DNA of 64,000 nucleotides from Serinus canaria. Its lineage: Eukaryota; Chordata; Aves; Passeriformes; Fringillidae. The notes beneath the pieces were generated by a model. The model was not told the DNA's origin and did no database searches. It was given only the letters and a program-made list of their open reading frames with translations. This document shows, piece by piece, positions 48,641 through 60,130 of this stretch (positions are counted from its first letter, which is position 1; the number at the start of each line of letters is the position of its first letter). The stretch spans positions 67,849,679 to 67,913,678 of the forward strand of contig NC_066317.1 of the NCBI RefSeq assembly GCF_022539315.1. Direction: 5' to 3'. The position numbers and the translations under genes are program-made.

Positions 48641-49585
48641 CCTACCCAGACTCCACAGGATTGATCCAAGCGTTCCAGTTCAGAGCCTTGTCCTCAAGCA
48701 GAAGGTGGTTGATGAAATCAGCTGCCAGTGAACTCTAATTCTGTACTGTGTGTTACATCAGTACTTATGATTTATTCTATTTAGCCAAGAAGGACATGCA
48801 CAGACACAGGCTTTAGGAAGATCTGGCTCAGATGAAGAGGGAAATGGTTATTTCATTATCCAGTGGCCTCATCATTTCATGCCTGTTGGTAAAGATGCAG
48901 CAAACCTTTGGGCTGAGTGATTACTAAATGATACTTTCCACATCTGCCCTTCCATTACACCCTCCATCCCCTTATCACAGAGTGTAACTGAGGCTTTGCA
49001 GCTATTTATTATAATTTTCAGTGGAGCACAATTGACCTTGTGTTTGTAGACAACTTCTTTTGACCCGTCCACTTTAAAGAAAAAAACACCTCCAATCAGT
49101 TTATAACAGTGGAACAGAGGGAGGAATATAATGATATTGATGAAATGGGTATAAGACTACTGAGGCTGCATTTTAATTCAGTCCTGGTGCTGTTTGCATC
49201 TAATAAAATTCCTCTCAGGGAATTTTTTTAAGCTGACCTCTTCAAAGTAAATCACAGCATGATTCACTCTACAGCCAGTTTTCATAATCACGGTGTGTGA
49301 GATAAAGCAGAGCTGCAGTCAGGCATGCAGCTACAGGACAATTGCAAACCATCATCCTGCTGGGAACGAGCAGAGAAATTCAATTAAAGCCCCCTTTTGA
49401 TGAAGAAGCAGTGAGGATTCATCTTGCTTGGGAGAGGAAATGACACTCAAGATTTCAGCACTCAGGTCCTGTCACTGCCACCAGCCCTCTAAAGGTGGCC
49501 TTGCTAATTGAAAGACCATTTTTCCATGGTTCCTCTGCAGCTGGGGATTTCTGGGATGCTCTGTGGTCACTGCTTCATTGCTAAG
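48641..49585. other. Unique spacer before LTR
   Basis: No recognised gene. Moderately AT-rich sequence with no transposon signature. Confidence 0.45.
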
Positions 49586-50750
49586 TGCCTTGGTTTGAAA
49601 AGAGAGGTGTCTGCTGAGGAAGGCAGGAGACTCCCTTCAAATGGAAAATGTAAACCCCTTCCCTCTGAATTATTATAATTTTGAAATTAAGGAGCTCTCA
49701 GGCAAAGATATGGGAGTGGGAATAACAGTTCTTTACTAGGGAAGAAAATAAAAATAAAATAAAAAATTCTAAACAATCCTGCCAGAGTCAGATCAGTCCC
49801 TGTCCCCCTGTGTGTCAGGGTGGTGGCACAGTCCCATCCCAGGGTGGCTCAGGGTGGTGGCACAGTCCCATCCCAGGGGGGCTCAGGGTGGTGGCACAGT
49901 CCCATCCCAGGGGGGCTCAGGGTGGTGGCACAGTCCCATCCCAGGGTGGCTCAGGGTGGTGGCACAGTCCCATCCCAGGGTGGCTCAGGGTGGTGGCACA
50001 GTCCCATCCCAGGGGGGCTCAGGGTGGGGGCACAGTCCCATCCCAGGGGGCTCAGGGTGGTGGCACAGTCCCATCCCAGGGGGGCTCAGGGTGGTGGCAC
50101 AGTCCCATCCCAGGGGGCTCAGGGTGGTGGCACAGTCCCATCCCAGGGGGGCTCAGCCCTCCTGCAGTGCCAGCTGTGGTTCTGCTGGAGCAGGGATCCT
50201 GCACAAGGGGGGAGTTTTCCTCTGCAGCTCCAGGGCTGCTGGAGAGGGGCCTGCTCTCCCTCTGGGAATGCAGGGCAGCAGAAAGCTGCTCCTCTGGGAA
50301 TGCAGTGGGCAGAGGCTGCTGGGCTGTTCCAAAGCTCAGATTGTATCCAGGTAGGAATGCTTGGCTCCTCCCCTGGGCAGAGCATCTCCCCATGGGATGA
50401 TGGAATTTGATCAGCCATGCAGGGACACTCACTGGCCATGAACAGAAGATAATTAATAATTAATGGCCCCTGAACAGCAGAGATCTCCTGGAGGGAGGAT
50501 TGGTGGTTGAAGGGATAAAGAAAACTGCCCCATGAACAGCAGATAACTGCCCCACCTCTGACAGATGGGGATAGATACACACCCCCATTTCCAACCTAAA
50601 ACATCAAGTAATGTAAGAACAGTTCCATGGGGTGAAACCTTTGGCCCACTGTGTGCATTTTTAAATATTTTCATGGTGGAATAACACCAGATATTAAAAA
50701 ATACACTGCAGCAGCTTCTCCAAAGCCAGTCCATGATGAGAACCAATACA
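49586..50750 (-). mobile_element. Long solo LTR with internal minisatellite (ERVL-like, family B relative)
   Basis: A 1165-bp element. The plus strand begins tgccttggtttgaaaagaga, the reversed LTR 3' end, and ends ccaataca. The same seven bases, tgctaag, lie on both sides (49579-49585 and 50751-50757). The true duplication may be 5 bp plus chance matches. The poly(A)-side third (agggaagaaaataaaaataa; attttgaaattaaggagctc) matches the plus LTR at 24013-24691 in reverse. So does the stretch around aggaatgcttggctcctccc. The 5' half is longer and different, so this is a related subfamily. Confidence 0.82.
49816..50156. repeat. 34-bp minisatellite, 10 units, inside an LTR
   Basis: Ten copies of ggtggcacagtcccatccca followed by ggg(t/g)ggctcaggg, mostly 34 bp with single-base length changes. 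Because 34 is not a multiple of three, all three plus frames show the same WWHSPIPGGLR-like peptide in turn, which looks like a protein repeat but is not. The array sits just inside the poly(A) side of the LTR. Confidence 0.97.
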
Positions 50751-50757
50751 TGCTAAG

Positions 50758-53700
50758 CTGACACAGCTCACTCCAAATTAATGATTTCCCAAACCTCTCA
50801 TGCAGCCTGACCTGAGAGAATCAGCTGATACCATCCATGGATTATGAAGCTTCCCATCCCATGGCAATACTTCAGTGATGTACAAAGTCTGCTTTTGGAT
50901 TCCACCAAGTCTGGGTGAACCCCACACTGGTGATCTGGGAAGAAGACATGAGTTTTAATGCTGAGTTTTAGACTGTGAGATGATTTGTAATAAAACTACT
51001 TCAAAGAAGGAACAGCTTTAAAATCCTTCTTAACTTAAGCTGCTCTTCCTTCTCCCCAGCCTTAATGCAGTTTTATTTACTTTTAAGATAGGGATTCACT
51101 TATAGGATAGTACTGAATGGTTGTCTCAGCCAGGCTCTTTTGAAACTATATTTGCCTCCTGCATGTGGACTGTTATGAGGTTTAAGACATCTTTCAGAGG
51201 GAGAAAAATCAACAGCAGTTGCTGATATTTTCAGCCGTATGGTCCTAATTCCCTCAGATTCAGGGATCAAAATGCAGAGGCAGAAAATGCTGAAATAGTA
51301 GAGTCATTTATAAATTTTATAACAGCAAATATGAGACAGAAAACAGCCCCTTACCCACATATACTTTGGGTGCAGGCAAAGCAAATAGAACATGAATACA
51401 TTATTTTTCTAGTGAAAATGAAGAGACAAAAAGAAAGAAGCAGACACAGATCTTCTTCTTCCTCATCCTATCCAGACCCTACTGAGGCATCACTGCTCTC
51501 CTGCATGGGAGAGGCTGAATTCTGCTCCTTGCATCACTGTCTCCTCACTGGGCAGCTTGAATTGATTACAGCTGGGGCTGATGGGATCTACCAGTTTGCA
51601 TCCCCATTAAAAGCAGATTTTTTTCCACTGAGACACCGTGGGAAATACACACACAGGCCTGTGGGAGTGGAGTCAAACTCCAGAAAAAGAAATGAAAACA
51701 ACCTCGTAGTTATTTATGGGAAAGATCCTGGTGAGTCTGCAGTCATGGATTGGACTGAATAAATTTTTTTTCTTTTTTTTTTTTTTATCATCTCTGCTTA
51801 AGTTCCTGCTGCCTCATGTCTAGTTGTCTACATCTGTGACAGGTGGTAAAGATGTTTGATTTGTCCTTTTTGCTGTTCAGTGTGTGGAGAAAATGCTGGC
51901 AGACCAGGATATTTCCCTGAAACACTCTTGTGGAAGCCCAATTTACCCATCCTCATATTCCAGCAATTTCCCTCTCACTCTGATCCCTCTAGCCATGGGA
52001 AACAGTCACAGCACTGTAAAATTATAACAGTGCCCAGGCTGCCCCAGAACCAACAGGTGGAAAAAATAAATTTATTCCTCTAAACTGAGGTTTTATCTTA
52101 AAATAACTCATGTGGAAAAGAAAAAATCACGAGTACTATCAGGAGCCAGTGTAACTTCCAAAACTCTGAGATCACAATCTGTAGTACTACTCAGTCATAG
52201 GGATCCTGAAATATTTCAGATTATCTGCCATATGCTCCTTGTCGAAGTGGTTGAGCACAACTAAGCTTTCATTAGAACCAGAATTCCTTTTATTGTGAGT
52301 TTTTAACAGTTTTGCTTTGAATTTAGAAATCTTTAAATGCAATCAGCACAGAAGCCTTTATTTTTTCCCCAGGTTTTCTTATCGCCAATCCTTCTTTGTA
52401 CTCCTCTTTATTGTATCTCAAAAGAACAGCATGGTTGGCAGCCACCAGCTGTGATTGTGTTCAGGGCAGCACTGGTTAGCAGAGAGAACTTCTTTCAGTG
52501 TGGAAAATAAACAAATTCCCACGTGCATTTCAGTGCTGCCAGAAATCAGCTTTCTATTTACAGCTGAGTGACCTGAATTACCTTTTTACATATACAGATG
52601 AACCAGGTCTCTGAAGGTAATCAAAAGACCACTGCTCCATTTTAGGTGCTGATCTCTCAAGCAGAATAGCAAGAAGTCCAGAATTGTGGAAAATTCAGGT
52701 TTCAAAATGTGTTTTCCAGGCTGGTGTAGAAGAGAAATGAAGTTTTCTAAATGCATTTTTGGTGACAAATACAAAACAATCCTTTGCTTTCCTGAGAACA
52801 CACGGAGAGTTTTGAGCTCTGCTGTGAGGTGTGGGGAGGCTGGATTCAAATTCCTCCTGCTTGTCTCTTGAATTGACCCAGAAAGAAGAAATTCTGGGCA
52901 TTCACCTTCTCAGAGCCTCCTGGATTTTTCTGTCATTACTCTTTATTGGGCATTTTCTTGGGAGAAAGCAAGAAAAACTGCATTTGATGGGGGTATTTTT
53001 TCACTAAATAAATGTACTCCTTGGGTAAAGTTTTCATTTGCACAAATGATCTCAGGTCTTGTGCACATCTGTGAGTGAAGGTGCCCCTTTTCCCAACCAC
53101 TTTGTGCACAGCCTCTGCTCCCTGCTTACCCAAGGTGTCACTTTGGGCTGGTGCTGGCACAGTGGCACCTTCAGCCTGAGCCAGTGGCAGGGCTGACCCC
53201 TCTCACACTCCCCAGCCAGGCTCCCAAACCCCCACCCCACCCCGTGCTTCCAGAAAATGCACCCCCAAACCTGAGAAAGCCTCATTAAAATTTCAGATAC
53301 CCACCACATAACTGCTATCATCTGCAAATTCCCCAGCCAGCTCCTTTCTGACAAGGTTTGATATGGTGTAATGCAAAATGCATATTTATCCTTGTTTTTA
53401 TAACATTTTGTTATTGCCTCCCATCATCAGGCCATACCCTGGAACTGATGAGATTGCAGCTGGTTGGGGCATGCATCACCTAAATTTTATAGAGTGCCTT
53501 CTACTCTTGATTTTCAATTGTCACAACCCACCAAAGATGTGCTGTTTCACAGCTTGGGGCTCTAAGTCACAGGAGATAAAGTGCATATTGGAAGAGTAAA
53601 TTGAGTTTTTTACTTTCAATGGAAGGAAAGTCATAGTTGGGGTAGAGAAGAAATAATAAATCTGTTTTCTGGAACAAATAGCAGCTCTCATGGTTTCCAG

Positions 53701-54587
53701 CAATAAAACCAGGAAGAAAGGCCTAAAGACATGAACATTTAAACAAACAAGTTGAAGATCTTAAAGAAATGACAGTGGGAGCTCTGAAAACTGCTGCCAA
53801 CTTTAAAAAAAAAATCCCTCTTTTATTTGTTTGGGTTCTTTTTGTACAGGAAGGAGGTGGGGAGAGAAAAAGCATTTTAAATAAAGGTTTCCTAACCACA
53901 TGGGTAGAGGTAGAAAGCTGTGTTTTCATACTGGTTGCATGAAGAGAAACTGTTATTTTAAAACATATTAAAGGGGAAGCTGTTAAAGAAATAACAGGGG
54001 GCAGAGAGGAATAATAAAATAACAGCAGATCCTCTGAACTGTGAGGTTTTGGGGAAGAATAAACAACCAAACCCCCATCCCTGGGGGATGTTTCCCTGCT
54101 GGATTGGCTTTGCATGGCCAGGTTTGGTGGTGAGGGGGATACAGGGGTGGCTTCTGTGAGAATCTGCTGCCATGTCCAAGGAGCCAGTTCCAGCAGGAGC
54201 AGCCCTGCAGCCCCCAGGTCAGTGCAGGAGTTGAATTTGCTTTCCCTGTGGTGGTGTTTGGTGGGGGATCTCCCTCTGGGCTTGTCTCGAGCCATGAACC
54301 CTCTGTTAGATCTTCTCTCCTCTGTCCAGAGTGGCTTTGGTGGGTGCCTGGTCTCCAGCCAGGGTCAGCCACCACATCCCCATGAGAAAAGCTCAGGTAG
54401 AGGATGTTGCCCCAATCCCTTATTGGGCTTTCTGTACTCATTGGTGTCCAGGGACCCAACTACAACAGGAATGTTCACACTTCCCTTGGGGCTGCAGGAG
54501 CTTTGCTGTGCTTTACAATCGGGTTTTTCTTCCACCCTCCTCCTGTGAGAGCCAGAAATCCACCTGCAATTTCTGTCTTGGTTGTAT
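50758..54587. other. Mixed unique stretch
   Basis: About 3.8 kb with a candidate 255-bp exon at 51476-51730 and a T-run at about 51767-51787. A GC-richer block at about 54040-54560 has frames on both strands but no recognised family. That block may be an unrecognised repeat. Confidence 0.4.
51476..51730 (+). CDS. Candidate internal exon, phase 1-1
   Basis: A pyrimidine-rich acceptor (tcttcttcttcctcatccta then tccag) ends at 51475, and a gtgagt donor starts at 51731. The 255 bp between are open in one frame. The exon would start and end in phase 1, so it is symmetric. The translation (for example LLSCMGEAEFCSLHHCLLTG, with NLVVIYGKDPG near the end) has no domain I recognise. Open length in AT-rich DNA plus two good splice sites can arise by chance. 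The 35-nt candidate at 8003 ends in phase 2 and would not join to it directly. Confidence 0.2.
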
Positions 54588-54735
54588 CCCAGAATAGTTT
54601 GGGAAGGAAGGACTTTAAAACCCATTTTTTCCAGCCTTTGTCACATGCAGGGACACCTTCCACCAGACCAGGTTGTTCCAAGCCCCATCCAACCTGGCCT
54701 TGGACAATCCCAGGGATGGAGCAGATCCCCCTTCC
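54588..54735 (-). mobile_element. CR1 LINE 3' fragment
   Basis: The plus strand begins cccagaatagtttgggaagg. It continues with gacaccttccaccagaccag and ggttgttccaagccccatcc, then stops after tcccagggatggagcag. It is diverged and in minus orientation. Confidence 0.85.
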
Positions 54736-55518
54736 TCACTTAAAAGCTTGAGGAAGGGAAGTCTAACCATATTGCAGCTTCTTACTTTGCCTCTTTTTTC
54801 TTTCTTTGTTTAATTTATGGCCCTTTGGCAAGTTTATGGCAAACCATCCAGCAGAGGTTCAGCAGAGACATCTCTGCAGAGACAGGGCCTGCAGCAAAAC
54901 TGAAAGCAAGGCATAAATATGTTACTTATTTTTCACATCTAATGTATTCTCTTAAAATCTCTGCACTTTGTTTGGAAGCTGAGCAACATGGAGCAGATTC
55001 CAGTGTAATATTTCATTAACTCTGTTGGAGTGACACCACTCTGTTGGTGTGCTGTGTTATTTAATACTTAGCCACAGACTCCACTGAGATGTGGAGTCAG
55101 ATGCCAGCATTCTTGCTAGAAAAAAACAATATTCATGTTAAGAATTCACATCACCATTTAATTATTAATTGTGCCTTAATTGGCTGTCATAAATTCATTT
55201 GCCCTTTGATCTACAACAACGATTCTTTGGGGTTGTTATGACTGCCTGCAAGCATGAGTAATGACTTTGACTTCAGTGCAAAGATGTTAGAATAGTGTTG
55301 CTGCTACAGCTGAGGTGACTGAAAGAAATTGAGTTGTGGAGATAGTGGGAAGGTGGAGACGTCACAGATTTCCAGCATTTCAAAGCATGAACATTTCACA
55401 CCTGAAAAGAATTAGACCAGCCTGCCAGAATAGTGACTTCACAAACAGCTACTCTTGCAAATAAAAATTAATAGAAAATAATTAATCTGGACTTTCAGTA
55501 CCCACACAGGGTCCAAGA
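54736..55518. other. AT-rich spacer with possible conserved block
   Basis: Positions 55120-55300 contain densely packed developmental-factor motifs (taattattaattg, ttaattggc, ctttgatct) and no repeats, and resemble conserved non-coding sequence. This is an impression only, because no alignment was possible. Confidence 0.35.
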
Positions 55519-55828
55519 GAGTTGGAGAGGGACTTGGGACAAGGGATGGAGGGGTGGGACAAGGGGGAATGGCTTCCAATTAAAAGAGGGCAGAGTTAGG
55601 TGGGATATTAGGAAAAAATTCTTTTCATGTGAGGGCGGAGAGGCCCTGGCACAGGGTGCCCAGAGAAGCTGTGGCTGCCCCTGGATCCTTGGAAGTGTTC
55701 AAGATCAGGTTGGATGGGGCTTGGGAGCACCCTGGGAAAGTGGAAGTGTCCCAACCCATGGCAGGGAGTTGGAATGAGATGAGCTTTGTGTTCCCTTCCA
55801 ATTCAAACCATTTTATAATTCCTTAAAA
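55519..55828 (+). mobile_element. CR1 LINE 3' fragment
   Basis: A plus-oriented CR1 of about 310 bp. It runs through ggagagggacttgggacaag, ggtgggatattaggaaaaaa, ctggcacagggtgcccagag and ccctggatccttggaagtgt, to tgttcccttccaattcaaac and cattttataattcc. Confidence 0.93.
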
Positions 55829-56029
55829 TGATAAGATTCTATGATAAAGGAACCAAACAAATAAAAAGTAGATCAGAATGAAAGAGCCAAAAGGTGCTGC
55901 CTGTAAAAGAGATGGGTCCCGTTACCCGACAGCTCAGATAAACTGTGAGGCTGCTCTCGGGCTGAGCCATAAATCTGAGTGGCTCAGTGCAAAGTGGTAC
56001 CAGCACACAGCACAAATCTGTCAGGCAGT

Positions 56030-56290
56030 GCTTTATAAAAGCTTTTCTGAGGGCACGGCCTCAGCCCCCTGGAGCTGGGGAAGAATCTCTGCCGAGGGGA
56101 GTGCAGGCAGAGGGGTCTGTGCTCGCAGCCCGCGCCTGGCAGCGCGCCCACCCGCCCCGCAAAGTCTCACATCCCTCCCCGCCACTCCTGCACCTCAGGA
56201 GACACAAACTCCTCCAGAGAACACCCTGGAACAAGCACAGACACTTGCACAAAATGCCAAAAGTCACGAAACTACGCGGAGGTGCATGAG
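56030..56290 (+). promoter_or_regulatory. Candidate TATA promoter with CpG cluster
   Basis: ctttataaaagc at about 56032-56043 is a good TATA box. The 250 bp after it are distinctly GC- and CpG-rich (for example cgcagcccgcgcctggcagc followed by gcgc) in an otherwise AT-rich area. A transcription start would be expected near 56065-56075. No coding exon was recognised after it, and the overlapping frames on both strands have no domains. It could also be an old repeat or a GC-rich enhancer. Confidence 0.3.
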
Positions 56291-56376
56291 AAGGAGTATT
56301 TTTAGCTCTAGTGGATAGCTCTGCATGCATAATCTGTAGCAGGATGTTTTTCCCCTGAGATCTCTGGAAAGTTTTC

Positions 56377-56787
56377 TGTGGTATTTGCTGGGTCCCCAGG
56401 ACGAGGGAGGAATTGAGAATCTGACTCCATGTTCTTCGAAGGCTAATTTATTATTTTATGATCTATATTATATTAAAGAATGCTGTACTAAACTGTACTA
56501 AAGAATAGAGAAAGAATACAGACAGAAGGCTAAAAAGATAATAATGAAAAACTCGTGACTGACTCCTCAGAGTCCCAACACAGCTGGATGGAGATTGGTC
56601 ATTAAGTAAAAACAATTCACATGAAACCAATCAAACAACTATCTGTTGGATAAATCTCCAACCACATTCAAAAGCAGCAAAACAGGGAGAAGCAAATGAG
56701 ATAATATTCTTTTTCTTTTTCTCTGAGGCTTCTCAGCTTCCCAGGAGAAGAAATCCTGGCAAAGGGATTCTTCCAGAAAACATGACA
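56377..56787 (-). mobile_element. Solo LTR, family A (second copy)
   Basis: 411 bp in minus orientation. The plus strand starts tgtggtatttgctgggtccc and ends aaaacatgaca. Flanks are gttttc (56371-56376) and attttc (56788-56793), a 6-bp duplication with one change. The family signature ctccatgttcttcgaaggct followed by aatttattattttatg is clear. It is the reverse of the copy at 12848-13238. No internal genes are present. Confidence 0.85.
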
Positions 56788-56793
56788 ATTTTC

Positions 56794-58485
56794 CACTGGA
56801 AAATGCATGTTATGAACAGAGTGTGTCCCAGGCCAGTGCAGGAACCAGCTGCTGACTTCTGCACGAGCAAGTTGGTGGCAGATTTGATCCAGGTCAGCAG
56901 TCAGAGCAAGAACATCCAACTGCATTACATAACTTGGCAAGCTCCTTCCCTTTCCAGGCTCCTGCATTTTCAGTGTGCCTCACTCCCTGCAGCTTGGAAG
57001 CACAGGCTTTGAGGGAAGAATCAGCTTTAGGTTTGGATTTCCTACATCCTGCTCTGAAATAACATCTCCCCTGTCCCCATGTCCCACACACTCAGTTTTA
57101 AGAAGACCTTTTTGTGCTTTTGTCTCACAGGGATCCCACAGGCTGAGGGCAGGATGATACCCATCTCCCTTTACCAGGAGGAAACTTCTCTCAGGCTTGC
57201 TGCTGCAGACATTGCTCTCCATCTCCAAGGAAACAGGCAGGGAGAGTCACTTGCATTGCCCAGCTGCTTCCAGAGATTCCCAGGAATGCTGGGGGTCCCT
57301 CTCTCTAAGGCAACAAGCTGGCATTTTTGCATTTTTTCACTGCTGTTGCTCCTAAGCTGTTGTGTGACCTTGGGGTGAGTCATTTCCCCTCTCACTTTTT
57401 GAGCATTTTGAATTTGTAACTCATTCAGGAGCCCTGCTTTCTGCCTTTTTTTATTCTTTTGTTGCAGGTTTTCTTCTTGTTGTAGGTTTTTCTTTAATCA
57501 CTATTTTTCTTAAATTACTTTAAAAAAAAAAATTCAAACCACTGAGATTTTACGGCATTCTGGACATCTCTCTGCTACTCCTTGCAATGTGAAGAAGAGA
57601 AAATAATAAACTCTTTAATGCCTGTCATGGGCATCTTCAGAAAACATCCCTGGTGTCCTAAGGGAATGACTAAACATATCAGAGGAATTAAAGAAATAAT
57701 CAAACTCCATCCTGCTACAGAATTGCTCTTTCTTGTAACAAATAGTGAAAAAGTTCTCAATTTTTTTCTGTTTTTGTGGGTTTTGGGGGGAAAGATGGTT
57801 TAAAATTTCATCTTTAGGTGGAATGGATTTCTTTGGGTGGAATGGATCTTAAATATGATTTTATGTTTCTGTTCATAGCAGGGACATCTTCCACCTTAAA
57901 CCAAGAGGATCAGCCTGACACAGGATGAATTCTGAGCTATTTTCCTCCCAAGACATCTCACCCTGTGTGTTTGGCAGCTTCTGGCTCCAGCCAAACCACC
58001 CACCTGCCTGGCCCCCTGCCATGCACTGAAATAAACTGCACTCACCCCTTTCACACCTCCCAGTGTCGAGAGGCTCCTCTCTTGGCAATGGCACAGAGAG
58101 GGATTGATGCCTGAGCACTGCTGAGTGACAGGGAGACAGCAGAAAAACCTCTGCAGAAGCACAAATAGAGCTGCAGCAAGGAATCCCTCCCTGATGCTAA
58201 TCTATTATTCCAGTCCCACGAGGAAGGCAGATGTCAGACAGCCCAAATCTATTTCTGGCTCACAGTCTCACCTTTTAAAACCTTGATTCTCCATGCAGAA
58301 GGTGGAGATGATCCTCAGATCCAGAGGATGCAAAGAGAATTAAAAGTGCTTGAATGGAACTTGTCAGAGTGCCAAATATTTGCAGTAATGAAAAGACACC
58401 TACAATACTGGTGACATTTTGGGTGGATACTGAATCAATCATCTGTTAGGACATCTCTTCTGATTCAGCTCTTTGCCCTCTGAAG
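56794..58485. other. Spacer between two family A LTRs
   Basis: About 1.7 kb of mostly unique sequence with a probable CR1 scrap at 57826-57905. No retroviral gag, pol or env signature is seen between the two like-oriented LTRs, so this is not the inside of a provirus. Confidence 0.5.
57826..57905 (-). mobile_element. Possible short CR1 relic
   Basis: tttgggtggaatggatctta, then later cagggacatcttccacctta, resembles the reversed CR1 3' end with the middle altered. Weak. Confidence 0.4.
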
Positions 58486-58583
58486 AATCACAAACTCATT
58501 TAGGTTGGAAAAACCCTCTGGGAGCATCCAGCTCAACCATTCCCCCAGCACTGCTAAGGTCACCCCAAACTCCTGTCCCCAGG
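58486..58583 (-). mobile_element. CR1 LINE 3' end (split by an LTR)
   Basis: The plus strand starts atcacaaactcatttaggtt, then ggaaaaaccctctgggagc and caccccaaactcctgtcccc. The element is cut at 58583 by a family A LTR and resumes at 58999. Confidence 0.88.
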
Positions 58584-58998
58584 TGTGGCATTTTCAGGGT
58601 CCCCAGATGAGGGAAGGAAATGATGAATCTGACTCCATGTTCTTAGAAGGCGAATTTATTATTCTATGATATTATATAAAAGAATATTATACTAAAACTA
58701 TACTAAAAACTACAGAAAGGATACTTACAGAAGGTTTAACAAGATACTAATTAAAAACTCATGACTCTCTCCAGAGCCCTGACACAGCGGGCTGTGATTG
58801 GTCATTAAGTAAAAACAATTCACAGGAAACCAATCAAACATGCACCTGTTGGATAAACAATCTCCAGCCACTTTCTAAAGCAGCAAAACACAGGAGAATC
58901 AAATGAGATAATATTGTTTCCCTTTTTCTCTGAGGCTTCTCAGCTTCCCAGGAAGAATCCTGGGCAAAGAGGATTTTTTAGAAAATATGACTGTGACA
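58584..58998 (-). mobile_element. Solo LTR, family A (third copy), nested in a CR1
   Basis: 415 bp in minus orientation. The plus strand starts tgtggcattttcagggtccc and ends atgactgtgaca. Flanks are cccagg (58578-58583) and cccaag (58999-59004), a 6-bp duplication with one change. Joining the flanks restores a continuous CR1 reading, which proves the insertion order. The family signature ctccatgttcttagaaggcg is present. Confidence 0.9.
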
Positions 58999-59160
58999 CC
59001 CAAGTTCCACATCCACATGGCTTTTAAATCCCTCCAGGGATGGGAACTCCACCACTCCCTTAAAAACTCTGTTCCAGGGCTTAAAAACTCTTTCTGTGAA
59101 GAAATGTTCCCCGGTACCCAATCTAAACCTCTCCTGCTTCACTTCTACTCAAGGCTCAAT
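58999..59160 (-). mobile_element. CR1 LINE, inner part (split by an LTR)
   Basis: This continues the CR1 of 58486. It runs from cccaagttccacatccacat through ggatgggaactccaccactc and ctctttctgtgaagaaatgt, to about 59160 (cccaatctaaacctctcctg). Confidence 0.88.
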
Positions 59161-60130
59161 TGCATGTGTAGGAATCCATTTTCACATTTCCCTGCTATCT
59201 GTGCCTGTCTCAGGTTTTGGGCACATGTTGTCTTTACTGGGTTATGAATATCTTCAGGCTTTACTGATTTCAATCAGTTTGTTGGCATTGAGCACCTTTG
59301 GAAACTGGCAGACTTGTCAGTGTTTCATGGCATCCAGAGCCAGGAGGTTTTTTCTAGATTTTTACAGATTTAATGATTCAGTCAGAGAAACATAGAAGTG
59401 TTTTTATTATAAGGCAAGGAAAAGAATCCAGAGTCCAAGTCCCCCGATTTAAACTCAGAATCATAGAACTGGAGAATGGCCAGGCTTGACAGGAAATAGT
59501 GGGGGTTTGTTAAGGCTTTCCAGGGAAATGGCACATTTTTTATTTTATTTAATGAAGAGACAGCATATTTACATTACCAGTAGTAATACTTTTCAAATGA
59601 AAATGAAGCCATGAATGCACATCTTTCTCTCCCCGAAATTCCCTTCATTCAAAGCAAGCTTTACATAACCTAACATTTCTGTACCACCGATATCAGACTT
59701 TATTCTTTAGTAATTACTGGAAGTGCACACAGCCACTCAGCATTAGTGCTGTTTCATCTCTCTGAAGGATTGAGATCCCCATGTCTGGGATGAGCTGAAT
59801 TCTTTGCCTTTGATTCATTGAAACTCCAAACGTTTTACACTCAGAGCAAGCGCAATAATTTTTAAAAAGTGCTTTTTTCTCACCAAAGCTTCAGAGTCAG
59901 TGGGGAGGACAGCCCCAGGAACAGGCTGTGTGGAGCATTCACCATGGCAGCAGCTCACATCAGCATCCAGTGGTCAGTTCTTTTGCTTTATTATCCTCTC
60001 CTAGGTTTATCCTCACATCACCTCCTCAAGGGAGGCTCTGGGCTGCAGCTCGCCCACCAGCAGCTGAAAGCTGTTCATCTCCCCCAAACCCTCCACACTT
60101 CAGCCTTGCAGTGCTTGGAGAGCTGGGGGA
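59161..60130. other. Spacer before the fourth family A LTR
   Basis: Mostly unique sequence. A 20-bp CR1-like scrap near 59459 is too weak to call. No gene. Confidence 0.45.

Noticed and set aside
49810..50410. Frames of 180-196 codons with a repeated WWHSPIPGG-like peptide
   Set aside because: The 34-bp unit shifts frame each copy, so the same peptide appears in all three frames. This is a non-coding minisatellite in an LTR.
54040..54560. GC-richer block with overlapping frames, possible unknown repeat or gene
   Set aside because: No recognisable termini, duplication or domain, so it is not called as a separate feature.
56787..58584. Possible provirus between two like-oriented LTRs
   Set aside because: Each LTR has its own target duplication, and the sequence between shows no retroviral gene signature.
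59455..59500. Another CR1 tail (atcatagaactggagaatgg)
   Set aside because: Only about 20 bases resemble CR1, which is too short to support.
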